From NCBI GenBank assembly GCA_914767715.1, contig OU612069.1, positions 29,077,387 through 29,141,386 on the forward strand: DNA of 64,000 bases, written 5' to 3'. Under the pieces are notes generated by a model that saw only the letters and a list, made by a program, of their open reading frames with translations, searched no databases and was not told the DNA's origin. The stretch's first letter is position 1. The number at the start of each line of letters is the position of its first letter. This DNA comes from Membranipora membranacea. Its lineage: Eukaryota; Bryozoa; Gymnolaemata; Cheilostomatida; Membraniporidae. Both the position numbers and the translations under genes were made by a program. Positions 34,401 to 43,519 of this stretch are shown piece by piece.

Positions 34401-37400
34401 GATTTCCTAGTGATGTTTTGATCGTTTTTGACTTCCTGTTGTAGTACAAGTATCCCTTTTCTAATACATAGTCGTGCACAGTTTCGTTGAACCACTTACA
34501 GCACCAGGTGTAAGTTGGAGTGGTAGAGGCATGAATAGAAATTTCCCCATTTTTTTCATATAACATGTTACCGACGAGTCCTTTACGGTTTATCATATCC
34601 TGACATGTTTCCCTTGATACTGGCTCATATTGCTCAGTTTGGTGATGGACTCGTTCATCCGCAAAAAAATATAGAAAGGTCATTATAGTTGTTATGCGTT
34701 CATAACACAAAAACCCGATTTCTTGCTCCATAACTGGTCGTTGTTGATAGAATGTCATGTTAATGTTTTGAATAGTATGATTTGAATCTTCATATTTTGG
34801 ACAACTCGTAGTTTTTTCCAACTGCATAAGTAATGGTGAACGTGAGTCTAGGCCAGAATTCTGGTGACATACCATTGGTTTTACATGTTCGCCAGAATTG
34901 CCCTCCGTTTTGTGAATCAGTATTAACATCAGTATGGTAAGACATTTTGCCCCAAACAAGAATGTGAAGCATTGTCGTCTCAGTTTTGTTTGTTGTGTAG
35001 TTAACTCGTCATTCCTCTTGACTAAATTCTCTAGATCGCTTTTGTATCTATTCCTCTTATGTGTCTGCCGTTTAGTAGGGTTTTGTAGGGTTGTTTTCTG
35101 TGGCTTAATTCTATCCTTATTTACCATTAGATTGTCAAATATTATTGATACTGAGTAGTGACGTCCTTTTTCTGGATAAGGTCCTGTTATTGTACGATAA
35201 TCTGGCACATTGCACCATAGTTGCTCGTTTAAATGTTCCCATACTTTGTAGTCACTTAACTCCATTGTTAATGTGGCCTCAACTTTGCGAAGCCAAAATT
35301 CCCAGTGTTTTATTGCGGATAGAAAAAGTTCTGCCTCCCGTTCTTCTTTTGATGAGAAAACCTGGTCCTTGTTCAGGCATTCTTGATAGCTTCCTACTTT
35401 GTTGTAACCCGAGCTTACATCATAAGCTTGGGATAAGTTTATAATTCTTTTTCCAGAATCTAATGTAGCTTCATGCATTCTATAAATGTAATCGGCTGAC
35501 TGTGATATTGTAGATGTGTTGCTAAATGATGCGTACTTGGACACTGGCTCACTGGGTGATGTTACATCAGGAATTTTATCTTGGATATCTTCTTTTTTAC
35601 AGGTTAGTGAGGTTTTATCAACTTCTTCTTTTACACCGTAAACCTTTTTCTGATGTATGACCGGAAGAACCTTCTCGCTGTCTTGACGTGTGCTTTTTGC
35701 AACAGCAATCTTTACCGTAAATGGCTCAACTTTGTGTAAAAGTGTGTGATGTTTGTTGATTTTGGCAATCTTTCTTCTCTGCACCAGCATTGGCCAGACG
35801 ATGTCATCTTCAGTCATCATTCCAAATGTAGTCCTGTTTGCAGGAGGGTTGTTCCTGCATGAGTAGGCATTATGGCCTATAGCCAGACAGCGTGAGCATC
35901 GTTGTCCTCCACGATGAGTAAGGTTATTAGTTGGCTGTAGATTTTGTCTAGCGTAGTTTCTTAAAGTAGTTTCAGGATCCGACCTATTATTTTGTAAACT
36001 TCCGTTTGGCCTAATATTTCCAGTAGGAAACTGACCAGGTGTTGCTGTAGCACTATTACTGCGGCCCTGATTTGATTCATATGTCGTTCTGGCATGATTT
36101 TGAGTAGGACCTCTGTTATTTGTTGAATACTGTGGTCTAGCACTGTAGCCGTTATTATTGTACCGGGGTGCATTGCTGTAAGTTTGATTATATTGTGTTC
36201 TGTACGGATTTCCAAAGCGATCAACATTAGGTCTAAATTGTGTTCCCTGCGGTCGTGAGTTAAACCTAGTTTGACCCGAATTTTGGTTATATGGGTGATA
36301 CCTATTATTATTATAACCAGATTTAGACTGCCAGTCTCGTGTCTGATTGTTTAGCTGCTTATCTTGATCTGCTACCTGTTGCCGATTCCTTATATCCAAG
36401 TCTTTTACTTGTTTAACTAAGGATTGCATTAATTCGTTATCTTGTGATGCCATAATTGCGTTAGTATGGCCCTGCGTTGGGCGCCTAGCGTTGCGCATCT
36501 CAGGGTCATTATCCAGTACAGCACTAGTATTTTCGATGCGTTCGGCCATTCTAAACGCCTCTTGTAAGGTGATCTGTCCTCTATTAAGGACTTGTCGTTT
36601 AGTTCGACTATCTAATCCTCTAATAAATTGAGATTTTATAATCTCAGTCAATGCTGCCTCTCCTAGGTCAGGAAATGTTTGTTTTGCAAGACTAGTTATG
36701 GTAGTGAAATATTTGCCTACTGTGTCTGAGCCTTTAGCTCTAGTAAACAACTCTGTAGATTTAATGAGCCCGCCTTTTGAGCTGAATTTCTTCTTCAGTT
36801 TAGCTACGAGTTTATCATAATTATCGGCTATAAGTGGTTTGTCCTTAATTAATGATTGATACGCTAATAATGCGCTATCCTTAAAATATGTTGCTATTAA
36901 CCTAGCCCACTGATACTTCGGGATTCCCAGTCCATGACTTTGCAATTCAAAAGTTTCTAATAGCTCAGTGAAAGTCAACGTATCTTGAAAGGAGTTATAA
37001 AACTTACCGATTTCCGGTATTTTTCCATGCATTCCGATGAAGCGAATAGTGTGTTCCTTATCTCTTGTTTTCTTTACCTTTTTCTCCTTTCTTATCCTGT
37101 TCATATTGTCATCCTCTGACTGGGACTCGTCACTGCCGGAGTCTGAAGAGTTTGGGTCACTGTCACCTCCTCCTCCTCCGTCATTTTGTCTTTTCTGTCT
37201 TCTGTCGTCCTTGCTATCTCGCCATCTGGGAAGATTGTTGTCATCATTCCTTTTGTGGCGACCATCTTTACCATTCTTCTTTCCACGGTGTTCATCATCA
37301 TCATCATCATCGTCATCATCATCATCATCATCCCGTCTGCGGCGACCATCTTTACCATTTTTCTTATCACGGCGTTTGTCACCATCATCATCATCATCAT

Positions 37401-39771
37401 CCCGTCTACGGCGACCATCTTTACCATTTTTCTTATCACGGCGTTTGTCACCATCATCATCATCGTCATCATCATCCCGTCTGCGGCGACCATCTTTACC
37501 ATTTTTCTTATCACGGCGTTTGTCACCATCATCATCATCGTCATCATCATCCCGTCTGCGGCGACCATCTTTACCATTTTTCTTATCACGGCGTTTGTCA
37601 CCATCATCATCATCGTCATCATCATCCCGTCTGCGGCGACCATCTTTACCATTTTTCTTATCACGGCGTTTGTCACCATCATCATCATCGTCATCATCAT
37701 CCCGTCTGCGGCGACCATCTTTACCATTTTTCTTATTACGGTGATCATCCTCATCATCATCCCGTCTTTGGTGACCATCTTTACCATCTTTCCTACCACG
37801 GCGTTCGTCATCATCAATTTTCCTGCGATGGTCATCTGTACCATCCCTATTACCACGGTGATTATTGTTGTCATCATTATTCCTTCTGCGATGGTCATCT
37901 TCATACCATCTGGGTGGGTCATTTGTACCGTCCTCCTTGTCTGATGAGCTATTGTCTGATGGAGAGTTGCCAGGTCCTCCATTAGTTGCTGTTTGATTTT
38001 GTGGTTTTGCCCTATCTCTTATCCTTCTCTTATTATTCTCCGCAAGTTTTCGTCGAAGGTCTAGGTATCGCAAAAATTCTTCAGTTGGGTCCTCAACCTC
38101 TGGTTCTGGTTTTGCTGTCTTGTGATCTACAAAATCAGACTTGGGACTCTTTTTTACTGAAATGTGAGGAGCCAATTGATCAAGATAAGATTGAGGTGGT
38201 TGCATTAAATTAGGCAAGTCAAAGTCTGTGACGGAACTGTCATCGTCACTTGCTACATCAATAATTTTAGTTTTACAATCTATAAATGGATTAGTTTGCA
38301 CTGGTGACTTACCTTCAACTGTTACTTTATTTTGCAGGAGTTGTTCCGGCTTATGCTGATATAACCGTCTCTCTGCTGGTGTCATCTGCATCATTACAGC
38401 GGACATATTCTGTGCTGAAGCCGGAGCTGTATGTCTTACTATCTGTTTCCTGTCTTTACTTTCCGGTATAGGGCTACTATGACAGACAGGTACGTAATTA
38501 CTATGCTGCGTGGTTCCTCTGACTCCATATGTATCTTTATGAGGGTCTGTTCCAATATTGGGCTCCGTAATTCCGGTTTTGTGCAGAGTTTTATTGAGTG
38601 ATTTATGCCTTGTAGTCATATCTGCTGCACAAGTCATAAATGCAGTATCATTATTTGAGTCAGATGATGAGACATCCATTTGCTCTGGCTGATCCATTTG
38701 TTCTGGCTTAGCCTTTTGTTGATTAGGATCATCAGAAGTTTGACTGCGGTGATTTCTTTCAGATGTAGAAGTTGGCCTATAACTTTCATATAGATCGTGA
38801 TCCGGTGAAGGAGCGGTGGGTATTGTTTGAGTATATTGCGTATCTGTGTCATCCTTCAACTTATTCTTCTTTGACGGTGCGTCTCTCCCTGATTTTGGAG
38901 TTATTTTGACTTCCGAGTAACTTGAAGGGTTAACTTGTTGCGGACTTTCATTACTTTCCCGTAGCTTCAATTTTAGTTTAGTCAGGGGCATATTGCTATT
39001 TCTAGTCCCGATCATCTCCTGTAACAAATCCATTTCTTCTCTTGCTTTTATCAGTTCTGCTTTTATGTCCGGATAAATTCCCTGACTAGTATTGGAATCT
39101 TCCTCCCTTGTATTGGGGTAAGTGGCTGATGACTGACCCATTACTGCTGGAGTGGGTTCAAAGCGTATTTTTCTTGCTACTCCTGGAGTTATTTCCGCTC
39201 TGATTTTTATCTTGTTTGATGATGGATCAGGATTAATTTTATTCTGTGAGCTTGATTCCTTCTGGCGATCACCAGATGTTGATTCTAGTTTCTTTGCAGT
39301 AGTTTTGGTATGCTGTTTCTTAGTCTTAGGCTTAGTTGTATCTATTACTGGCAGGTAGTCTGAGACAGATTCCTCCGTCTCTGTTGAAGAATCAGAGCTG
39401 TTAGAGTTTTCCGATTCAGAAGACGAGGACTGTTCAATGGTGTCCTTGTGAGCAGATCTTTGTTTTTTGTCTGTTGATTTGCGGAGTTTCCGTTTAGATT
39501 TTCCCCAATTTTCACCATCCTCTTCAGCACTGCTGCTGTTGGAACTGCTAATTTCTGGTTCCTTCATCTTTTTCTTGGTTTTTATGTTGCGTTTTTCTGA
39601 GGATAATTTTGAAAATTCCTTTGGGATGTGAACGACAGTACTTCCTTGTTCTTCAGAATCGCTACTGCTACAGCTACTGCTACTGCTACTAGAGTATGTA
39701 CCATTCTTTTGCCTTGACTTCTCCTTGTCTGGTGTAACAAATTTCCAGAATTTCTTGAAGGCTTTTGACAT
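31435..39771 (-). CDS. Retroviral-like polyprotein: gag, envelope-like glycoprotein, protease and reverse transcriptase in one frame
   Basis: The uninterrupted frame is 2778 codons. Residues 1-680 are Ser-rich and charged. At about 680-840 an acidic/basic block is repeated six to seven times. At 905-1085 there is a retrotransposon gag-type helical domain, and at 1292-1305 a CX2CX4HX4C zinc knuckle. About 1601-1620 is a hydrophobic segment (signal or anchor). An ectodomain follows with N-glycosylation sites, CCKWF (1757), CNYRSGYC (1794-1801) and a basic RTRMRR (2120). A transmembrane segment lies at about 2161-2183. Then come the aspartic protease (DTGA, 2257-2260) and RT (YIDD, 2633-2636), cut off after AYPN before RNase H. 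RNase H, integrase and a 3' LTR are absent. Ty3/gypsy-like elements normally carry env after pol; here it lies before protease. The element is defective for integration, but the long open frame argues that it is young or maintained. Confidence 0.85.
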   Translation of the reverse strand: MSKAFKKFWKFVTPDKEKSRQKNGTYSSSSSSSCSSSDSEEQGSTVVHIPKEFSKLSSEKRNIKTKKKMKEPEISSSNSSSAEEDGENWGKSKRKLRKSTDKKQRSAHKDTIEQSSSSESENSNSSDSSTETEESVSDYLPVIDTTKPKTKKQHTKTTAKKLESTSGDRQKESSSQNKINPDPSSNKIKIRAEITPGVARKIRFEPTPAVMGQSSATYPNTREEDSNTSQGIYPDIKAELIKAREEMDLLQEMIGTRNSNMPLTKLKLKLRESNESPQQVNPSSYSEVKITPKSGRDAPSKKNKLKDDTDTQYTQTIPTAPSPDHDLYESYRPTSTSERNHRSQTSDDPNQQKAKPEQMDQPEQMDVSSSDSNNDTAFMTCAADMTTRHKSLNKTLHKTGITEPNIGTDPHKDTYGVRGTTQHSNYVPVCHSSPIPESKDRKQIVRHTAPASAQNMSAVMMQMTPAERRLYQHKPEQLLQNKVTVEGKSPVQTNPFIDCKTKIIDVASDDDSSVTDFDLPNLMQPPQSYLDQLAPHISVKKSPKSDFVDHKTAKPEPEVEDPTEEFLRYLDLRRKLAENNKRRIRDRAKPQNQTATNGGPGNSPSDNSSSDKEDGTNDPPRWYEDDHRRRNNDDNNNHRGNRDGTDDHRRKIDDDERRGRKDGKDGHQRRDDDEDDHRNKKNGKDGRRRRDDDDDDDDGDKRRDKKNGKDGRRRRDDDDDDDDGDKRRDKKNGKDGRRRRDDDDDDDDGDKRRDKKNGKDGRRRRDDDDDDDDGDKRRDKKNGKDGRRRRDDDDDDGDKRRDKKNGKDGRRRRDDDDDDDDDDDDDEHRGKKNGKDGRHKRNDDNNLPRWRDSKDDRRQKRQNDGGGGGDSDPNSSDSGSDESQSEDDNMNRIRKEKKVKKTRDKEHTIRFIGMHGKIPEIGKFYNSFQDTLTFTELLETFELQSHGLGIPKYQWARLIATYFKDSALLAYQSLIKDKPLIADNYDKLVAKLKKKFSSKGGLIKSTELFTRAKGSDTVGKYFTTITSLAKQTFPDLGEAALTEIIKSQFIRGLDSRTKRQVLNRGQITLQEAFRMAERIENTSAVLDNDPEMRNARRPTQGHTNAIMASQDNELMQSLVKQVKDLDIRNRQQVADQDKQLNNQTRDWQSKSGYNNNRYHPYNQNSGQTRFNSRPQGTQFRPNVDRFGNPYRTQYNQTYSNAPRYNNNGYSARPQYSTNNRGPTQNHARTTYESNQGRSNSATATPGQFPTGNIRPNGSLQNNRSDPETTLRNYARQNLQPTNNLTHRGGQRCSRCLAIGHNAYSCRNNPPANRTTFGMMTEDDIVWPMLVQRRKIAKINKHHTLLHKVEPFTVKIAVAKSTRQDSEKVLPVIHQKKVYGVKEEVDKTSLTCKKEDIQDKIPDVTSPSEPVSKYASFSNTSTISQSADYIYRMHEATLDSGKRIINLSQAYDVSSGYNKVGSYQECLNKDQVFSSKEEREAELFLSAIKHWEFWLRKVEATLTMELSDYKVWEHLNEQLWCNVPDYRTITGPYPEKGRHYSVSIIFDNLMVNKDRIKPQKTTLQNPTKRQTHKRNRYKSDLENLVKRNDELTTQQTKLRRQCFTFLFGAKCLTILMLILIHKTEGNSGEHVKPMVCHQNSGLDSRSPLLMQLEKTTSCPKYEDSNHTIQNINMTFYQQRPVMEQEIGFLCYERITTIMTFLYFFADERVHHQTEQYEPVSRETCQDMINRKGLVGNMLYEKNGEISIHASTTPTYTWCCKWFNETVHDYVLEKGYLYYNRKSKTIKTSLGNLHGCNYRSGYCKIPSYGTVIWEPQLNEVCRYTEWGTKTGEFWNGNWLSSDRIMGLSFTEHGLERTELCPETENQTAISALMSDQGFYVSNTSKIKTEQASPEYLPAIPPQNASPDILGTYATFNSIGQSLTISIRKNALKTFWTGIQYLCEHERSALQFFGAIIKAQPTFTMRNLLSDPYITARMLTGSIVAVDSCIPVEGYDLAINHKPQGCLNRVPIYFNWMGNNTTGYLDPYTNIIHKEAIKIQCHAASSTVITLNGTTYEYTWKDGKYKPMNSITEMRTKAFHPNVTFHPLPLNIYREDQEMVPIEDIYSKGELLNDFVETMAVERTRMRRVGLWPNSGKIATSDNVTKAPKLNFLDWFTAGWHEFLQYWTIAVNGLVTLFLIIILFQCTKSGIKTLVPQKLRDRYYMMRDKEFYTFAEVPELHTWENTPFILPVFSIELYNPSMILTNRGALNPFSTNALFDTGACHNMIPYTVAKSLQLKIQPTNAKPISITQHQVKLEGQAEILVRIGDTVFHQPFLIGAEGIASEVILGFRSTWNFRYVSLCIKKGYIDFGGNILPLVHGIRKNEVNLTKEEEETCNLVTEGPEELNCEETPTSGDNKQVELESLEETLEYPVLLPAEKIIDPVSLVDVSWELFSLDDQARIKAFLERNKDTFYNGDPKCLGKTSIIDPVIQTIPHKPFICRPYHVAPQLLDQVYKIAKEMMDSGLVQVTNSPYLSPAHWVRKKNGDLRMTLDLRKLNSVIKDSATVLPSLSSISWNCHGKQMFSTMDLKSSFFQIPISDPRSRQLLAFSFGANVRLPAVELKVVPQGMKLSPLWMTTLTNVIAAGIPDDVIQVYIDDFLVMTSNLEEHLEVLDTVFERIRQAGVCLEPRKCNLFKPAVEYVGFQLSGNGLSISERNINKVRDLPRPERIKQVRGFLGTMGYLRRAIYRYSDIAKPLTDLLAEGGKKFYWKDEQEKAFQTLKAAVTSEPVLAYPNQIRWQ
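37250..37800 (-). repeat. 69-75 bp tandem repeat inside gag
   Basis: Six to seven units encode KKNGKDGRRRRDDDD and then DGDKRRD, with varying Asp number. The unit length is always a multiple of three, so the frame is kept. The GAT repeats (ATC on the plus strand) create long shadow frames in all other phases. Confidence 0.9.
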
Positions 39772-39884
39772 TTTGAAAATTATAAGATAAGTAAAAAAAA
39801 ATAAAAGTAAAAGTAAAAAAAAAATATAGGTATCCGCTTATGTTAAATTATACAATACCAAGTTTGTGTTTTGATCCGGGAGTT

Positions 39885-39908
39885 CAAGTCTGCTTGAAAA
39901 GCCCAGCT
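39885..39908 (-). other. Possible LTR end and primer-binding site of element 1
   Basis: On the minus strand the sequence reads CCTCACA, two bases, then TGGGCTTTTCAAGCAG. A CA end followed closely by TGG is what an LTR 3' end and tRNA primer site look like. The TGG-initiated stretch runs on into a TTCAAGT-like T-loop complement at the correct 16-nt distance. It is 113 bases upstream of the polyprotein start. No second LTR exists here to confirm it. Confidence 0.35.
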
Positions 39909-41084
39909 GTGAGGAACGGAAATTAATACTAGTATAGTAATATACCAAAATCGTATACTAAATACTTAAAATATTCAAGGTTCCAACACGTAATTTAATG
40001 TATAATTTGTCTAGTTCTGATTATAATTGGAGTTGTATTCTCCTTGAACTTTCTTCCTAAACAATGGAAGATAACTACAACTTACTAAGGTTCTTGTGTA
40101 AAATTTTGGTAGCAAGTTAATTCAAATGTAGCAAATTAACCTTAACAAAATTTAAAACGACGAACAGCTGGCTCCCCGTTCCCAGTTTAGAGAAACCCTT
40201 AGAATTGTTTTATTTAAGTCTGACCCCTCTTGGACTTCGGAGAAGTTGGCTCCTAGCCTTTTTAAAGAGTGGCTCCTGCCGATATACTGCCGAAACTCCT
40301 TGGTTGTTCTAGCAGTAACTCGAGTGGAGTTGAAAATATTCATGCACCACAAAGCAATTATATAACCCTTTTTGGGATATGAGCGTGCGGTTAATTTAAA
40401 ATTGATCTTTGTATAGTGCCTGGAAGCCCAATTAGGTAGCTTAGGCAGTTTAATCAGAATCACAGGCCTTATAACTTAATGTTCGTTATAGACTTCAATC
40501 CACTTCCCTTTGGGACCAAGAGAAGCTTTAGGTCGCTTCAAATTTCGCAGTAGATTTATAATTGGAGTTATCTTTGATTATTCAAAGGTAATACAACTCC
40601 TATTTTGTGTCTGATTTGAATTTTGCAAAGTTAATTTTATAAATGACTCTTGAATCCTAAAACTTGGTGTTGTTTAAAATAACTGATTCGGAATATCAAG
40701 CGGGTGTCAAATGAGGTTAAATAATTCTATTTAGTTTGTTTTTCTGAAAGTATTTCTAAAAATTCCAATAATGTTGAGATGTCAAAATATAATATGGTAA
40801 AAAAATATAAAGATAGTAATTACCAAAAAAATCCTTCCGTTAGCCTTTCTTCAGTAGTTAATGTCCAATATAAATCCTTATAAGATGTGTGTAGAAAAAA
40901 TATGATTCAAAGTATAAGGTGTACTTAAATAATTTAGCTTTTGATAAAATGATTCAAATATTGTTTGTAATACAATTCTTATAATTGTATTAATAAGTGT
41001 TCTGTGAGTGTGTACTCTCTCGTTGTGTGTCGTGTGTGTGTGCGTGTGTTTGTGTGTGTTATTCTTAGTGACGGGTCTTCACTC

Positions 41085-41230
41085 CTTTTATACCCTTTGT
41101 TTGGTTTTCCAGCACGTGTTGCTAACATGTGTGTAATATCATCTCGTGTTTATACCTGCTGTTTTAAGTTTGGTTTTCCAGCACGTGTTGCCACCATGTG
41201 TGTAATAGCAGCACGTGTTTAAAACTGCTG
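41085..41230 (-). promoter_or_regulatory. Probable U3 promoter of element 1: TATA box with duplicated CACGTG-containing enhancer
   Basis: TATAAAAG lies at 41,085-41,092 on the minus strand. Upstream of it are two copies of a unit of about 70 bp (41,098-41,230). CACGTG palindromes (E-boxes) are at 41,113, 41,182 and 41,212. A start near 41,055 would give a leader of about 1.3 kb before the ATG at 39,771. Duplicated enhancers upstream of TATA are common in LTR U3 regions. Confidence 0.5.
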
Positions 41231-41946
41231 TTCTGTGACGTTCTATGAGGTTCTAGGGTGTTCTGTATTTACTGGTTCAAACTGGTTTTAGCTGGGGTTT
41301 TTTTATCATCTGGTGTTTTCCTCGGAGCCATCACTGCTTTTCTCTATAAAATAAAACATGTTATCTTAGTCTTAATATTTCACCATATGTGAGTAATAAT
41401 GTTGTGGCCTAATTAGTTCTAGGAAACTGGAATTCCCAGTTTCCTATAATTTTCTCAGTCTTACTAACGATCATAATTTATTATACTTAACTAGAGTTTT
41501 TGTTTAGTTGTTTTTCAAATGTGGCGGTATCACTAGATGCCATTGGCTTCCGGTTTTGAGTAATTTTTAGGTAGTCTAATTTCCTGGTTTGATTTAGATT
41601 TCCAAATTTCAGCATCATCGGATAAAATGTACAGCGATAAATCATAAATAAAGGTTTAGCTTGTTATGACTAAGCATCATGTTAATTGGCAGCTTATTCA
41701 AGGCTTTGATATTTGTTAAGCTGTTCTGCCGTAGTACATTATTATTAACGATGTTACGCTGAAATAAATTTAATGTATGATTCAAATGTGAAAATATCTA
41801 AATAACGCAATGTAACAATGATTCTTTGCCATAAACCATGGATGTTATTTATACCTGCTGTTCTAAAATCTAGCTGGGTATATAAGCATTTGCGGTAACT
41901 TAAAATGGCAGTGTTTTAGCGTTGTTTTCCTTTTTTCTGTGCTGAC

Positions 41947-41977
41947 AGTTCCGCCAAATCACTGCCATCTAATCTGG
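41947..41977. repeat. 31-bp direct repeat, right copy
   Basis: Identical to 31,423-31,453. Together they bracket 10.5 kb. Sequence outside both copies appears to be the host duplicated segment. Confidence 0.9.
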
Positions 41978-43519
41978 GGGAGCAAATTGTGATGTCCAAT
42001 TATAACTGATCTTCATAATTCATAAGGTAAACACAAACTTCAGATAATCAGCAAACTGAGGATAGTGAAAATTTCATAGTAGACCAGATGGTCTTTCACA
42101 AAACTCTATAGGTTTGAGAAATGAGTATGACAACAAGAGATAGGCTGGAAATTGATTGGTTTGGTTGACGTGTAGGTTTGACTGGATGAAACTTTAATTA
42201 TGGAACGGGTAAACAGAAACCTAGCCCACTGCCGGGAGCTGTGTCGTCTCCTGGGTTAAAGCTAAATTTTTTCCATTTTAAGAACGATTATTTGCTACAA
42301 CAGATGGTCGCTACCAAGCAAAACATCACAAATCAATTGATCACTTTTTATGTTATAGATGAAAACAATTGTAATGATAGAATTTAATATAAGATGATGA
42401 CATATTATAATATATAACTTACCCCTCAGATCATGTGATCATTAAGGCTACAAACATCAGAGCCTGAAAAGATAAATGACCCCTGGTCAATGCAGTCAAC
42501 GGAGAATGTATGTCATGGGATTATTAATCAGATTGAAATAATAATAATCGTTAATCAATTATCCTTTCCTTGAATCATAAGTGCTCTCTGCAGTCAGGAA
42601 GAAGCACCAGAGAATTCTGCATAGCTCCAAGATAATTAGTTGAGACTTAAATCTCAAATTTTTCACCTAAGGGGCAAATAATTGGTACAAACTGATCTTC
42701 AAAATAAGGGCATGAAATTAATTGTCTACTGCAACAAGTGACGTTGTTACCATCTTACTAGTGCTATGAATGCGTCCTCTCACTGGCATTCTGTTGGGAC
42801 AGTTTCTGGCTTGGAGATGTTCAGCCATTAACTGGCAGATGGTAGCCTTCATCATTAATCAGTTCGTATATGGCAGGATTACCAGCGGAATAACATGTCT
42901 ACAGTAGATTAAATCTAACCTGACTCACGATGATCTATGTCCAGCTCATGTTCTCTTTTAGTGGGTATACAAAGCTTGGTGAATTCTACCAAGTTACGGT
43001 CTGTCCTCCCAAGTAAACTGCGACTCAGAGGGTAAACAGGGCTCTACTTCATTGAAGATTTAAATTAGAAGAGGATAGTGTTTAAGCAGTTATCTCATTA
43101 AATAATTAAAAATGTAAACCCAAACCTTGCCCACTGCCGGGAGGTCATAGTCTACTATATTCAAGCGTAATTTAATATAAGCTAAAATTATGTCTATTTC
43201 AAGAATGACCAATTTCTACAACAGATTGTCGCCAACAAGGATAACATCAAACATCAATTGATCCTTTTTTATGTTCTTAATTAAAATAATAGTAATAAAG
43301 TATGAAATGAAATAAAACAAACACAATACAATAAAATAAACTGTGTCTAGCCCTAGCATTGCATTAGCAGCGTCTGCACATTTATTTATATCAAAAAATC
43401 TGCAGCTTTATTGTTTGACTTTATAATGCTAATGTCTTCAGAAAAAATTTTCTGATTCATTTTTGAAATTTTGAGTTTTATTTTCTTTAAAAACAAAGAC
43501 ACCTGCAACTCAACTTTAG
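41978..43519. other. Rearranged host sequence with a relic of the cysteine-rich peptide gene
   Basis: Positions 42,404-42,620 match exon 2 and the preceding intron of the secreted peptide gene on the minus strand. The exon reads ALMFVALMIT and then TGA instead of GGA. Exons 1 and 3 are missing. This is a fifth, dead fragment. The rest shows scattered block C similarity and no gene. Confidence 0.5.

Larger units (their letters stand above)
39772..41946 (-). other. 5' leader, putative LTR and upstream part of element 1 block; no further gene
   Basis: AT-rich, non-coding. It holds the promoter and primer-site candidates. A short frame at about 41,330 (MAPRKTPDDKK, stop after 20 codons) looks accidental. 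The upstream LTR limit cannot be set from one copy. Confidence 0.45.

Noticed and set aside
37037-37985. Long plus- and minus-strand frames rich in His, Ile/Thr or Met/Asp
   Set aside because: They are other-frame readings of the GAT-repeat gag region of the 2778-codon frame; a 3-bp repeat leaves all frames open.
41270-41340. Short minus-strand frame MAPRKTPDD... upstream of element 1 promoter
   Set aside because: Only 20 codons before a stop, no repeated copy and no splice context that I can support.
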